Source of the DNA: Microbacterium arabinogalactanolyticum
GTDB taxonomy: Bacteria > Actinomycetota > Actinomycetes > Actinomycetales > Microbacteriaceae
Length of the DNA: 64,000 bases
Direction: 5' to 3'
Assembly: GCF_030268005.1 (NCBI RefSeq)
Contig: NZ_BRZC01000004.1
Coordinates: 310,001 to 374,000, forward strand
Position numbers and translations under genes: made by a program. The notes beneath the pieces were generated by a model. That model did no database searches, was not told the DNA's origin, and saw only the letters and a list, made by a program, of their open reading frames with translations. Position 1 is the first letter of the stretch, and every line of letters begins with the position of its first letter. Positions 43,123 through 51,507 of this stretch are shown one piece after another.

Positions 43123-44465
43123 GAGACCGTCACAACCGCGACGGGTGCAGCGCGCAGGGCGTCGGGGATGCGCACGACGACGGCTCCGCCCGGTTCGGTC
43201 GCTGTGTCGGCGACCGAACTATCGGCCCAGCGCGCGGTGCCGCCGGACAGCTCCGGAGGCAGCGCGATCTCGCCGGCCGCGGGGTCGAGGGCGTGGACGT
43301 GCACGCCGGCGGCCGAGCGCGTGTAGCGCACGGGAGCTCCCGTCTCCTCGCCGAAGCGGATCCACGGCCGCGTGCCGTACACGGCGTCGCCGTTCTCGCG
43401 CAGCCAGCTGCCCAGCTCTCGCATCGCCGCCCGCTGCAGCTCGGGGATGGAGCCGTCGGCGGCGGGGCCGACGTTGATCAGCAGGTTCCCGTTCTTGGAG
43501 ACGATGTCGACCAGCATCCGGATCAGCTCGACGCCGGAGAGCGATTGGCGCTCGTCCTCCGCCTGGTTGAAGCCGAACGAGTATCCCAGGCCGCGCGTGG
43601 ACTCCCAGGGCTGCTCGAGGATGTCGGGGATGTGCGTGTACTCGCGCGTGAGGAACCCGTGGTACGGGACGCCCCACCGGTCGTTGACGACGCCATCCGG
43701 CACGGCGCCGAAGTAGCGCTCCAGCAGCGCGGCGACGGCGTACTCGTCGCGCCCCTTGCCGCCGTCGGGCCACTCGATGTCGTTCCAGAGCACATCGGGC
43801 GAGAACCGCTCGATCAGCTCGTCCAGCTGGGCCGCCGCGTACCGCGAGAACGCCTCGTCGTGCCGGCGGAACCGGAACAGGTCGGTGTCGGACTCGATGG
43901 GCGGGAAGTCGCTCACGTGCCAGTCGAGCGCGCCCGAGAAGTACACGCCGAACCGGGCACCGGCGCGGCGGGCGGCGTCGTGGAACTCGGCGATGAGGTC
44001 TCGGCGCGGTCCGCGCGCCGCGGCGTTGAAGCCGGTCGTCGCCGTGTCCCACAGGCAGAAGCCCTCATGGTGCTTGGTGGTGGGCACGATGTACCTCGCC
44101 CCGGCATCGACGAGCTCTCCGACGAAGGCGTCCGCATCGAACGCCGCCGCGTCCCACCGGTCGGCGAGATCCTCGTAGGAGGTGCCGGGTCCGTACAGCT
44201 CCTGATGCCGTCTCCACGTCGGGCTGCCCGCGATGCGGACCGTGTTCCCGTACCACTCCGCGTACTGGTGCCACGCGTACGCGTCCTCGGTGGGGATGTT
44301 CACGCCGGCGCCGTGCTGCACGGCCCAGGCCGGCACCGAGTAGAGCCCCCAGTGCACGAAGAAGCCCAGCTTGGCGTCGCGATACCACTCGGGCACGCCG
44401 TTGCCGGGGTAGCTCGGTGCGTCGGCACCGAAATCGGGTCCGGTGCGCGTCTCGAAGTTCATCAT
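43119..44465 (-). CDS. Alpha-L-fucosidase (GH29), operon copy
   Basis: A 448-residue GH29 enzyme that releases alpha-linked L-fucose. EWYRDAKLGFFVHWGLYSVPAW opens the barrel (here split by the catalytic fold), YIVPTTKHHEGFCLWDTATT is the second conserved strand. The nucleophile Asp is expected in FSPDVLWNDIEWPDGG, as WND in the family. GNLLINVGPAADGSIPELQ follows, and a C-terminal beta domain ends it. There is no signal peptide, so it is cytoplasmic and acts on imported oligosaccharides. It overlaps both the M81 and cutC genes by four bases. Confidence 0.93.
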   Translation of the reverse strand: MMNFETRTGPDFGADAPSYPGNGVPEWYRDAKLGFFVHWGLYSVPAWAVQHGAGVNIPTEDAYAWHQYAEWYGNTVRIAGSPTWRRHQELYGPGTSYEDLADRWDAAAFDADAFVGELVDAGARYIVPTTKHHEGFCLWDTATTGFNAAARGPRRDLIAEFHDAARRAGARFGVYFSGALDWHVSDFPPIESDTDLFRFRRHDEAFSRYAAAQLDELIERFSPDVLWNDIEWPDGGKGRDEYAVAALLERYFGAVPDGVVNDRWGVPYHGFLTREYTHIPDILEQPWESTRGLGYSFGFNQAEDERQSLSGVELIRMLVDIVSKNGNLLINVGPAADGSIPELQRAAMRELGSWLRENGDAVYGTRPWIRFGEETGAPVRYTRSAAGVHVHALDPAAGEIALPPELSGGTARWADSSVADTATEPGGAVVVRIPDALRAAPVAVVTVS

Positions 44466-46042
44466 GCGGAGGTCTCCTGACGTCGGCTCACGTGCGCGGT
44501 GAGAGGCGGATTTCCGGTGGTGTCGAACGGGAACACGCCCGGAGCGAGGTGACGATGCCCCAGTCGCAGCAAGTTCTGGTCGACGCCGCCGGGGGTGAGT
44601 GCGAGCGTCCAGTCGGCCGCGAGCTCGTACAGCTCCGGCTCGAGGTAGCCGATCTTGACCACGACGATGTCCGCGCTCTCGGGGTCGAGCCCGAGCATGC
44701 GGAAGTCGTCCAGGTGGTGGAACGGCTTCCGCCGCTCGGTGATGATCGCGTGGAGGCCACCGACCGCGATGACCACCTGCGTGCCCGCGGCCGGATCGCC
44801 GTCCGTGATCGAGAAGACCTCTCCGGTGATCGCCACCGGACCGCTGGGACCGTGATCGACGCCGGCTCCCGCGCGCAGCGAGACCGTCGCGCCGACGCCC
44901 GCCGCGCGTGCGGTCGCGACCGCCTCCGCGTCGAAGATCGACGCGACCAGGGTCGTGCGGCTGCCGTCCGTGAGCTCCGGACGTGCGAGCAGCTCGGTCA
45001 GCGTCCAGGTGACGTCGCCCGCACCGCCGGCGGTCGGGTTGTCCCCGGAGTCGGAGATCAGATACGGATGCTGCGCCCCCGGCGCCGTCGCGCGCTCGAG
45101 CGCTCCGTCGAGGGTCGCGGTGGGCGCGACGAACACGAAGTCCTCGCGCGCGTCCCAGAAGTCCCGCGCCACGCGCTCGGCTTCGCGCGCGATGAGCTGC
45201 TCGTCATCGCCGAGTACGACGACGTAAGCCTGGCAGCGCGGTTCGTCCGCCCAGGCGTATCCGATCCAGATGGAGGCGTCGACGACACCCTCCATGCCCT
45301 CGATGCCCGGCAGCATCGCGTAGAGGCCGGCTGCGGGCTCCAGGCGGGTGCTCGTCTTCTCGCCCGGGAGGAGCACGGGGACGGGAACCCAGGCCTTGAA
45401 GGGACGACGTCGCAACGGATCGGCGCCCTCCGCGCTGCGGAGCCGCGCAAGCAGATTCCACACCGCCCGCTCCTTGGTGTTCATCCAGTCCTCGTGCGGC
45501 GCCATGCGATAGCAGGTGAGCAGATCGACGGCGTCGCGCAGAGTCTCGGAGACGTTGCCGTGCAGGTCCATCGACGTGGAGACGAGCGTGTCCGGCCCCA
45601 GCGCCTCGCGCACGGCGATCGCGAGGTCGCCCTCGGCGTCGGTCATGCCGATCACGCTCATCGCGCCGTGGATGTCGAAGAAGAAGCCGTCGAAGGGTCC
45701 GGACTCGCGGATGCTCTCGCGGATGCCGTCGACGATGGCGCTCTTCATCCGCTGATAGGTCTCCGGCGCGACAGCCCCGCCGGGAAGCGAACGGCCGTGG
45801 TGGATGGGGACCCACTCGGCGGCCTCGGCCAGGTCGCGTCCTGCTTCGAGGAACGGGTAGTACCCGATGAGCTCCGCACCGGTCCGGATCGTGAACGCCT
45901 CGTCTCCTGAGACATGCGGCGAGAACGTGCTCGACTCGATGGAGATTCCGCCGATGCCGATGCGCGGTCGCTCCAGCCCGCCGGGCGACACGGGCGCCAG
46001 CGCGGGCATCCAGATCTCGTGGGCTTCCAGACGGTCCGTCAT
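44462..46042 (-). CDS. M81-family metallopeptidase-like hydrolase (MlrC-like)
   Basis: A 526-residue protein of the M81 family, whose best-known member MlrC breaks down linearised microcystin. It has the N-terminal domain with IGIGGISIESSTFSPH and probable metal ligands in FFDIHGAMSV and STSMDLHGNVSE, then the C-terminal MlrC domain with ISDSGDNPTAGGAGD. It is cytoplasmic. It lies in the middle of the sugar operon, overlapping the ROK kinase and GH29 genes by four bases each, so its substrate is probably part of the imported compound. Peptidase activity is not certain. Confidence 0.9.
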   Translation of the reverse strand: MTDRLEAHEIWMPALAPVSPGGLERPRIGIGGISIESSTFSPHVSGDEAFTIRTGAELIGYYPFLEAGRDLAEAAEWVPIHHGRSLPGGAVAPETYQRMKSAIVDGIRESIRESGPFDGFFFDIHGAMSVIGMTDAEGDLAIAVREALGPDTLVSTSMDLHGNVSETLRDAVDLLTCYRMAPHEDWMNTKERAVWNLLARLRSAEGADPLRRRPFKAWVPVPVLLPGEKTSTRLEPAAGLYAMLPGIEGMEGVVDASIWIGYAWADEPRCQAYVVVLGDDEQLIAREAERVARDFWDAREDFVFVAPTATLDGALERATAPGAQHPYLISDSGDNPTAGGAGDVTWTLTELLARPELTDGSRTTLVASIFDAEAVATARAAGVGATVSLRAGAGVDHGPSGPVAITGEVFSITDGDPAAGTQVVIAVGGLHAIITERRKPFHHLDDFRMLGLDPESADIVVVKIGYLEPELYELAADWTLALTPGGVDQNLLRLGHRHLAPGVFPFDTTGNPPLTAHVSRRQETSA

Positions 46043-47076
46043 GCGACGGCTCCTTCCTCGTGGTGGGGGCTCGATGAGTGGTGGGGGTTCTGTGGATCTC
46101 GGGGGATCGGTGCGGCGCCCGAGAGCAGGATGGCCTTCGCCGCGGCGGCGGCTCCGAGCGCCACCGCGTCCGTGTGCAGGGTCGCGGGGACGATGCGCAG
46201 GGCGACGCCGGAGATCGGCGAATCCGTCGCGAGCGTGCGCTCGATGGCGGGCGCGAGGAGATCCCACGCGCGGGCCACGCCTCCCCCGACGACGGCCGTG
46301 GACAGGTCGAGCAGTCCGGCTGCGCTGGCGCAGGCGAGCGCGACCGCTCGCCCCGCCGCCTCGAACACCGCGATCGCACTCGCGTCACCGGCGCGCGCCC
46401 TGTCCGCGACCTGCGCGGAACTGAGACCGGCGACTCCGGTCATCTCGCCGTACCGCAGCCCGATCGAGGTGCCCGAGGCGAGCGTCTCCAGGTGGCCCGT
46501 CTGCCCGCAGGTGCATACCAGCGTGCTGTACCCGGGCGTGTGCCCGATCTCGCCCGCCGCTCCGTGCGGTCCGTGGCGCAGGCGTCCGTCCAGCATGACC
46601 GCGCCGCCCACGCCCGTGCCCAGCATCACGCCGAGCACGTCGTCTCCCGTGGTCTCGCCGTGGCTGACCTCGCCGAGCAGGAACGCGTTCACGTCGTTCT
46701 CCACCGCGATGGGCACGCCGAGACGCGCGCGCAGCTCATCCGCGAGCGCGAAGCCCGCCCAGCCGCCGAAGGTGGCCGAGGCGGCGCGCACGGTTCCCGT
46801 GGCGTGGTCGATCACGCCTGCAGCGCCGACCCCTGCGGCGAGCAGGGGCCGCCCGCTCGCCTGGAGCAGGCGGCGGGTGAGCTCCGCGGCCGCGTCCGCC
46901 ATGGCCGCTCCCCCGTCCAGCGCGGGAGCGGCCACCTGTCCGCGGCCGAGGATCTCCCCGTCCGCAGCCACGAGCAGCGCTGCGATCTTGGTCCCGCCGA
47001 TGTCGATGCCGGCGATCACGCCGTCAGGCGCGTTCGCCCCGCGGAAGGGCATGGCTGTGCCGAGTGACCTGGCCAT
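46039..47076 (-). CDS. ROK-family sugar kinase
   Basis: A 345-residue ROK kinase. The phosphate-binding motif GIDIGGTK (23-30) and catalytic region VENDVNAFLLGE are present. The zinc motif, usually CxCGxxGCxE, reads CTCGQTGHLE with the third Cys replaced by His. There is no HTH, so it is an enzyme and not a regulator. It would phosphorylate the monosaccharide freed in the cytoplasm. The start is taken at ATG 47076, nine bases after the permease stop, though ATG 47052 is also possible. It overlaps the M81 start by four bases. Confidence 0.9.
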   Translation of the reverse strand: MARSLGTAMPFRGANAPDGVIAGIDIGGTKIAALLVAADGEILGRGQVAAPALDGGAAMADAAAELTRRLLQASGRPLLAAGVGAAGVIDHATGTVRAASATFGGWAGFALADELRARLGVPIAVENDVNAFLLGEVSHGETTGDDVLGVMLGTGVGGAVMLDGRLRHGPHGAAGEIGHTPGYSTLVCTCGQTGHLETLASGTSIGLRYGEMTGVAGLSSAQVADRARAGDASAIAVFEAAGRAVALACASAAGLLDLSTAVVGGGVARAWDLLAPAIERTLATDSPISGVALRIVPATLHTDAVALGAAAAAKAILLSGAAPIPRDPQNPHHSSSPHHEEGAVA

Positions 47077-47084
47077 CGATCCGT

Positions 47085-48014
47085 TCAACGCCCCCCGAGG
47101 CCGGCCATGGCGATGCCCTTGACCAGGTGCTTCTGCAGCGCGATGACCAGGATCGTGGTCGGGATCATCGAGATGATCGAAGCGGCCATCTGCAGGTCCC
47201 AGCGTGTGCCGGTCAGCCCGGAGAAGCTCGCGAGTCCGACGGGCAGGGTTCCGAGGGAGCCGTAGTCCACCGTGACGATCAGGGGCCACAGGTAGCTGTT
47301 CCAGAACGACAGGAACGTGAACACCGACAGGACGGCGATCGACGACTTGGACAGCGGCAGGATGATCTGCGCGAAGGTGCGCACCGGGCCCGCGCCGTCG
47401 ACACGAGCCGCCTCCTCCAGCTCGTACGGGATGCCGCGGAAGAACTGCCGCATGAGGAACGTGCCGAACGCGCCGAACGCGAACGGGAAGATCAGCGCCT
47501 GGTACGTGTCCACCCACCCGAACCACTGCATCACCTGGAACATCGGGATGACCAGCACCTCGGCGGGGACCATGAGAGTGGCGAGGAAGAGCACGAAGAC
47601 GGCGTCGCGTCCCTTCCACCGCAGTCTGCCGAACGCGTAGCCGGCGGTGGTGGAGACGAACAGCACCACCAGGGTTCCCGCGATCGACGTGAACAGCGAG
47701 TTGCCGATGTACGTCCAGAACGGCCCGAACTGGAACACCTCGGCGAAGTTCGACCACCTGACCTCGGATCCGAACAGGCTCGGCGGCATCGCGAACATCT
47801 CGCCGTTCGGCTTGAGGGCCGAGAAGAACGCGTAGACCAGCGGCAGCATGAACAGGGCGGCAGCGATGTAGACCGCGACATGCGCGAGGATGAGGCGCAC
47901 GCGCGCGGCCGGCGTCATCGGCGCGCCGCCGGAGCGGCGCTCGGTGTCGACGTGATCGTCGCCGTCCACCGCGACCATCGCCTTCGTGCTGGGGACTGCG
48001 ATGTCAGTGCTCAT
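47085..48014 (-). CDS. Sugar ABC transporter permease (MalG-type)
   Basis: A 309-residue inner-membrane permease with six predicted helices. ALFMLPLVYAFFSALKPNGE is the first helix region and EEAARVDGAGPVRTFAQIIL the EAA loop that contacts the ATPase. An N-terminal cytoplasmic tail of about 35 residues is longer than usual. The start overlaps the upstream permease gene by 11 bases. No sugar-type ATPase gene is in the operon, so a shared MsiK-like ATPase elsewhere is expected, as is common in actinobacteria. Confidence 0.94.
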   Translation of the reverse strand: MSTDIAVPSTKAMVAVDGDDHVDTERRSGGAPMTPAARVRLILAHVAVYIAAALFMLPLVYAFFSALKPNGEMFAMPPSLFGSEVRWSNFAEVFQFGPFWTYIGNSLFTSIAGTLVVLFVSTTAGYAFGRLRWKGRDAVFVLFLATLMVPAEVLVIPMFQVMQWFGWVDTYQALIFPFAFGAFGTFLMRQFFRGIPYELEEAARVDGAGPVRTFAQIILPLSKSSIAVLSVFTFLSFWNSYLWPLIVTVDYGSLGTLPVGLASFSGLTGTRWDLQMAASIISMIPTTILVIALQKHLVKGIAMAGLGGR

Positions 48015-48915
48015 AGTGCACCCACCTCTTCTGCGCCGTGAACTGGATGGCGGTGATCGTGATGATGAGGGCGAACAGGATCCAGGCGCCTGCGGCGGCG
48101 AGGCCGAGGTCCTGGAACTTGAAGCCCTGGTTGTAGATCCACATCACGAGGGGCAGCGTGCTGTTGCCCGGGCCTCCGCCTGTCAGCATCTGCGGCTGCA
48201 CGAACACCTGCAACGACGTGATCATCGTCATGATGGTGGCGAAGAAGATCGCCGGGGAGATCATCGGGATCATGATGCTCCAGGTCATCCTGAAGCCGGT
48301 GGCGCCGTCGATGCTGGCCGCCTCCAGCACGCTCTCCGGCAGCTGCTCGAGAGCCGCGGAGAAGATCAGCATGTTGTAGCCGATGCCCTGCCAGACGCTC
48401 ATGACGACGACCATGATCATCGCCCAGTTCCGGTCGGCGAGGAAGTTGGGCAGCTCCACGCCGAACCAGGTCTGCGCGAGGCCGTTGAACAGACCCTGCG
48501 GCTGCAGCAGCATCTTCCAGACGAGGACGTTGGCGACCATGGGCGTCACCACCGGGATGAAGAAGAGCACCCGCAGCGCACCGCGCCCGCGGATGCGGGG
48601 GCCCAGACCGACCGCCAGCAGAAGCGAGAAGATCACGCTCAGCGGCACGTACAGGACGGTGAACACCATCGAGTTCCGCAGCGCGGGGAGGAAGTTCGGG
48701 TCCTCGAACAGCCGGAGGTAGTTCGCTCCCCCGTTGAAGGTGCGCTCGCCGAAGGTCGGCCAGTCGAAGAAGCTCATCACGATGGACAAGCCGACCGGAA
48801 CGATCGTGAACAGGGCGAGGCCCACCAGGGCCGGGCTTGCGAAGCCCAGCGCCTGGCGCGCCTCGACCTTGGCGAGCGACCCGCGACGACGCTTGGCAGC
48901 GGTCGTGATGGTCAT
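48004..48915 (-). CDS. Sugar ABC transporter permease (MalF-type)
   Basis: A 303-residue permease with six predicted membrane helices. GFASPALVGLALFTIVPVGL is helix 1, and LEAASIDGATGFRMTWSIMI is the EAA loop. It forms the transmembrane pair with the downstream MalG-type protein and receives substrate from the binding protein encoded 30 bases upstream. Confidence 0.94.
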   Translation of the reverse strand: MTITTAAKRRRGSLAKVEARQALGFASPALVGLALFTIVPVGLSIVMSFFDWPTFGERTFNGGANYLRLFEDPNFLPALRNSMVFTVLYVPLSVIFSLLLAVGLGPRIRGRGALRVLFFIPVVTPMVANVLVWKMLLQPQGLFNGLAQTWFGVELPNFLADRNWAMIMVVVMSVWQGIGYNMLIFSAALEQLPESVLEAASIDGATGFRMTWSIMIPMISPAIFFATIMTMITSLQVFVQPQMLTGGGPGNSTLPLVMWIYNQGFKFQDLGLAAAGAWILFALIITITAIQFTAQKRWVHYEH

Positions 48916-48945
48916 CTCCTGGTATCCCTTTCCGTCAGTTCCGGG

Positions 48946-50205
48946 TCACTTGCCGAACTGCTGCTGCGCGGACTCCAGAACCGACTTCATCGACTCCTGC
49001 CCGTTGTAGACGCTCACCAGCTCGGGCTGCACGAAGGTGCCGACCTTGGCCCAGTTGTCGGAGACGTGCTGACCCTCGACGTTCTTGAACGCCGCTTCGA
49101 AGACGGCCTTGACCTGGTCGCGGTACGCCGGGTCGAGCGACTCGAAGTAGAGCGGCTGGCTCTCCGCGCGAGCCGGGTAGCTGCGACCCGAGGACGCGAT
49201 GTAGTCCTGCGAGTCCTTGCTCAGCAGCGAACCGAGCACCTTCAGCGCGGCGTCCTTGTTCTTGCAGGTCTTCGCGATGCCGAAGCCGGAGCCGAGCACC
49301 AGGCTCAGGTCTCCCTTGTCGCCGGTCGGCAGAGGAGCGAGCCCTGCCTTGAAGCCCGCGTCGTTCTTCAGGTAGCCGACCGCGTTCCACGTGCCGTCGA
49401 CCGCCATCGCGGCGTTCTCGCCGGTGAACTGGTTCTCGCCCCATCCGCCGTCAGAGGCGGATGCGACGGGAGCGGCCACCTTCTGCTTCGTGACCAGATC
49501 CGCGTACCAGCCGGCAGCGGCGGCGAATCCGGGGTCGGTGAGCTGGAGCTTGCCGTCGGCGCTGACCGGCTGCGTGCCCGACTTGGCGATGGGCAGCGCC
49601 TGCCACTGGAAGTCGCCCATGCCGATGCCGAAACCGAACTTGCCGCCGGTGGTCGCCTTCTTGGCCGTCGCCTCGAAGTCGTCGAAGGTCCAGCCGACCT
49701 TCGGCAGCTCGGCTCCGGCTGCGTTCAGCTGATCCTCGTTGTAGTACGTGACCATCGTGGACACGTCGAACGGCAGGCCGTAGAGGTCGCCCTTGTTCTT
49801 GAGGATGTCGGTCGCACCCGCGGCGAAGTCACTCTCGGCGAGTCCGGCGGCCTTCAGATCGGCATCCGTCAGCTTGACGAAGCCGTCGGTGTAGCTGGCG
49901 AGCATGCCGGAGTTCATGCCGGTGACGCACGCCATGTTGCCCGACGCCATGTTCGTGGTCAGCTTCGTGAAGAAGTCGCCCCAGGGAGCCGTGCGCAGCT
50001 CCACCTTCAGGTCGGGGTTCTGCTTCTTGACGACGTCGATCTGCGCCTTGAGGGCAGCGGTGTCATCCGCGCTTCCCGCCCACATGTCGACGACGATCGC
50101 GTCCCCGTCGCCGGAGCCGCCCGTGCTCGGGCCATTGGAGCAGCCCGCCATGGCGACGGCGACGCCCGCGACCACGATCACCGCACCCACGCGCTTGATC
50201 TTCAT
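48946..50205 (-). CDS. Sugar-binding lipoprotein of ABC importer
   Basis: A 419-residue family 1 solute-binding protein. The signal peptide ends in the lipobox AMAGC near residue 21, so the mature protein is lipid-anchored outside the membrane. Mature blocks [20 protein letters not shown] and [19 protein letters not shown] are typical of oligosaccharide binders. MKIKRV was chosen as start because GAGGAGG lies seven bases upstream. It is the first gene of the seven-gene operon; a 25-base dyad just upstream is a probable operator for the divergent ROK repressor. Its substrate is likely a fucose-containing glycan or glycoconjugate (inference). Confidence 0.93.
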   Translation of the reverse strand: MKIKRVGAVIVVAGVAVAMAGCSNGPSTGGSGDGDAIVVDMWAGSADDTAALKAQIDVVKKQNPDLKVELRTAPWGDFFTKLTTNMASGNMACVTGMNSGMLASYTDGFVKLTDADLKAAGLAESDFAAGATDILKNKGDLYGLPFDVSTMVTYYNEDQLNAAGAELPKVGWTFDDFEATAKKATTGGKFGFGIGMGDFQWQALPIAKSGTQPVSADGKLQLTDPGFAAAAGWYADLVTKQKVAAPVASASDGGWGENQFTGENAAMAVDGTWNAVGYLKNDAGFKAGLAPLPTGDKGDLSLVLGSGFGIAKTCKNKDAALKVLGSLLSKDSQDYIASSGRSYPARAESQPLYFESLDPAYRDQVKAVFEAAFKNVEGQHVSDNWAKVGTFVQPELVSVYNGQESMKSVLESAQQQFGK

Positions 50206-50224
50206 TGATTGCCTCCTCATCAAA

Positions 50225-50249
50225 GGTTGTTTCGACCGTCGAAATAACC
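50225..50249. promoter_or_regulatory. ROK-repressor operator dyad
   Basis: GGTTGTTTCGAC-C-GTCGAAATAACC is a 25-base dyad with 11 of 12 arm positions symmetrical. It lies 20 bases before the binding-protein start in the divergent region 50206-50359. A weaker dyad (GTAAC-N12-GTTAC) lies at 50252-50273. Confidence 0.75.
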
Positions 50250-50359
50250 TGGTAACGTCTTGAACGAAGTTACGCTTTCATACTTCGAGCACACACGCAA
50301 CACGAACATCCGATGTTTAGTCCGCGCATCACGCAGCGGAGAGCCCCCGGGAGACAGGC

Positions 50360-51490
50360 ATGCCGAGCGCAGACGACGCACCCACTCGCCGTATCGTCGA
50401 ACTGATCGCGACCGGAGCCGCGCGTTCCCGCACCGAGATCGCCACCGCGCTCGGCGTGGCGCCGTCCACGGTGGGGATCCGCGTCCAGTCCCTGCTCGAC
50501 GCCGGCATCCTGCGGGAGGCGGGCGAAGGGACGTCGCGCGGAGGCCGCAGGCCCCGCGTCCTCCAGCTCGCCGAGGCCGGGACCATCCTGACCGCCGACC
50601 TCGGCGGCGGTCACGCACGGATCGGCAGGCACACTCTCGGCGGCGCGCTGGACCGCATCGAGACCATCGCGATCGATCTCTCCGAGGGACCGGAACGCAC
50701 ACTCGAGCGCGTCAGCGAGGTCTTCGACCGATTCGCGGAGAACGCGTCCGTGCGGGCGATCGGCGTGGGCCTGCCCGGTCCCGTCGTCGTGGAGACCGGT
50801 TCCGTCGAGCAGCCGTCACGGATGCCGGGATGGCCCGGATTCCGCGTGGGCGAGCACCTGACCGCCCGCCACGATGTGCCCGTGATCGTCGACAACGACG
50901 CGAATCTGGCGGCACTCGGCGAGCACACCTCCCAGCTCGGCGGCGACGGCCACAGCATCACGGTCAAGGCCGGCACCGCGATCGGCAGCGGGATCATCGT
51001 GGACGGCCGAGTGCACCGCGGCGCGACCGGGGCAGCAGGCGACATCACGCACACGCGCATCGACGGCAGCGGAGACATCCCGTGCTCCTGCGGGAACACG
51101 GGATGTCTGGAGACCGTCGCGAGCGGTGCCAGCCTGGTGCGTCAGATGCGCGAACGAGGACACCAGGCCGTGCACACCACGGAGGACGTCCTCGCCCTCG
51201 CTCGGGACGCGGATCCGGAGGCCACGACCCTGGTGCGCACTGCGGGCACGCACCTCGGGCAGGCACTGTCGGGCGTGGTCAACTTCTTCAACCCGCACGC
51301 CGTCTTCCTCACCGGCAGCATGAGCGGTTCGGAGCCGTTCCTCGCCGCGGTGCGCAGCCGCGTCTACGAGGCGTGCCACCCGCTCGTCACGCAGACGCTC
51401 CGCATCGAGGCCGCCCGCACGGGCGCAGACGCGATCCTGCTGGGCGCGGCGAGGCTGGCGATGGATCGCCTGGAGATGCCCGTGGCCTGA
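50360..51490 (+). CDS. ROK-family transcriptional regulator (NagC/XylR type)
   Basis: A 376-residue repressor. An N-terminal winged helix (RRIVELIATGAARSRTEIAT, then LGVAPSTVGIRVQSLLDAG) is joined to a ROK sugar-binding domain. The domain has VDNDANLAALGEH and an intact zinc motif CSCGNTGCLE. The kinase phosphate motif is weak (ADLGGGHARI in place of DxGGT), as expected for a sensor and not an enzyme. It is divergent from the sugar ABC/GH29/M81 operon and probably represses it until its sugar inducer binds. Confidence 0.94.
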   Translation: MPSADDAPTRRIVELIATGAARSRTEIATALGVAPSTVGIRVQSLLDAGILREAGEGTSRGGRRPRVLQLAEAGTILTADLGGGHARIGRHTLGGALDRIETIAIDLSEGPERTLERVSEVFDRFAENASVRAIGVGLPGPVVVETGSVEQPSRMPGWPGFRVGEHLTARHDVPVIVDNDANLAALGEHTSQLGGDGHSITVKAGTAIGSGIIVDGRVHRGATGAAGDITHTRIDGSGDIPCSCGNTGCLETVASGASLVRQMRERGHQAVHTTEDVLALARDADPEATTLVRTAGTHLGQALSGVVNFFNPHAVFLTGSMSGSEPFLAAVRSRVYEACHPLVTQTLRIEAARTGADAILLGAARLAMDRLEMPVA

Positions 51491-51507
51491 CGGCCACAGG
51501 GCCCTTC

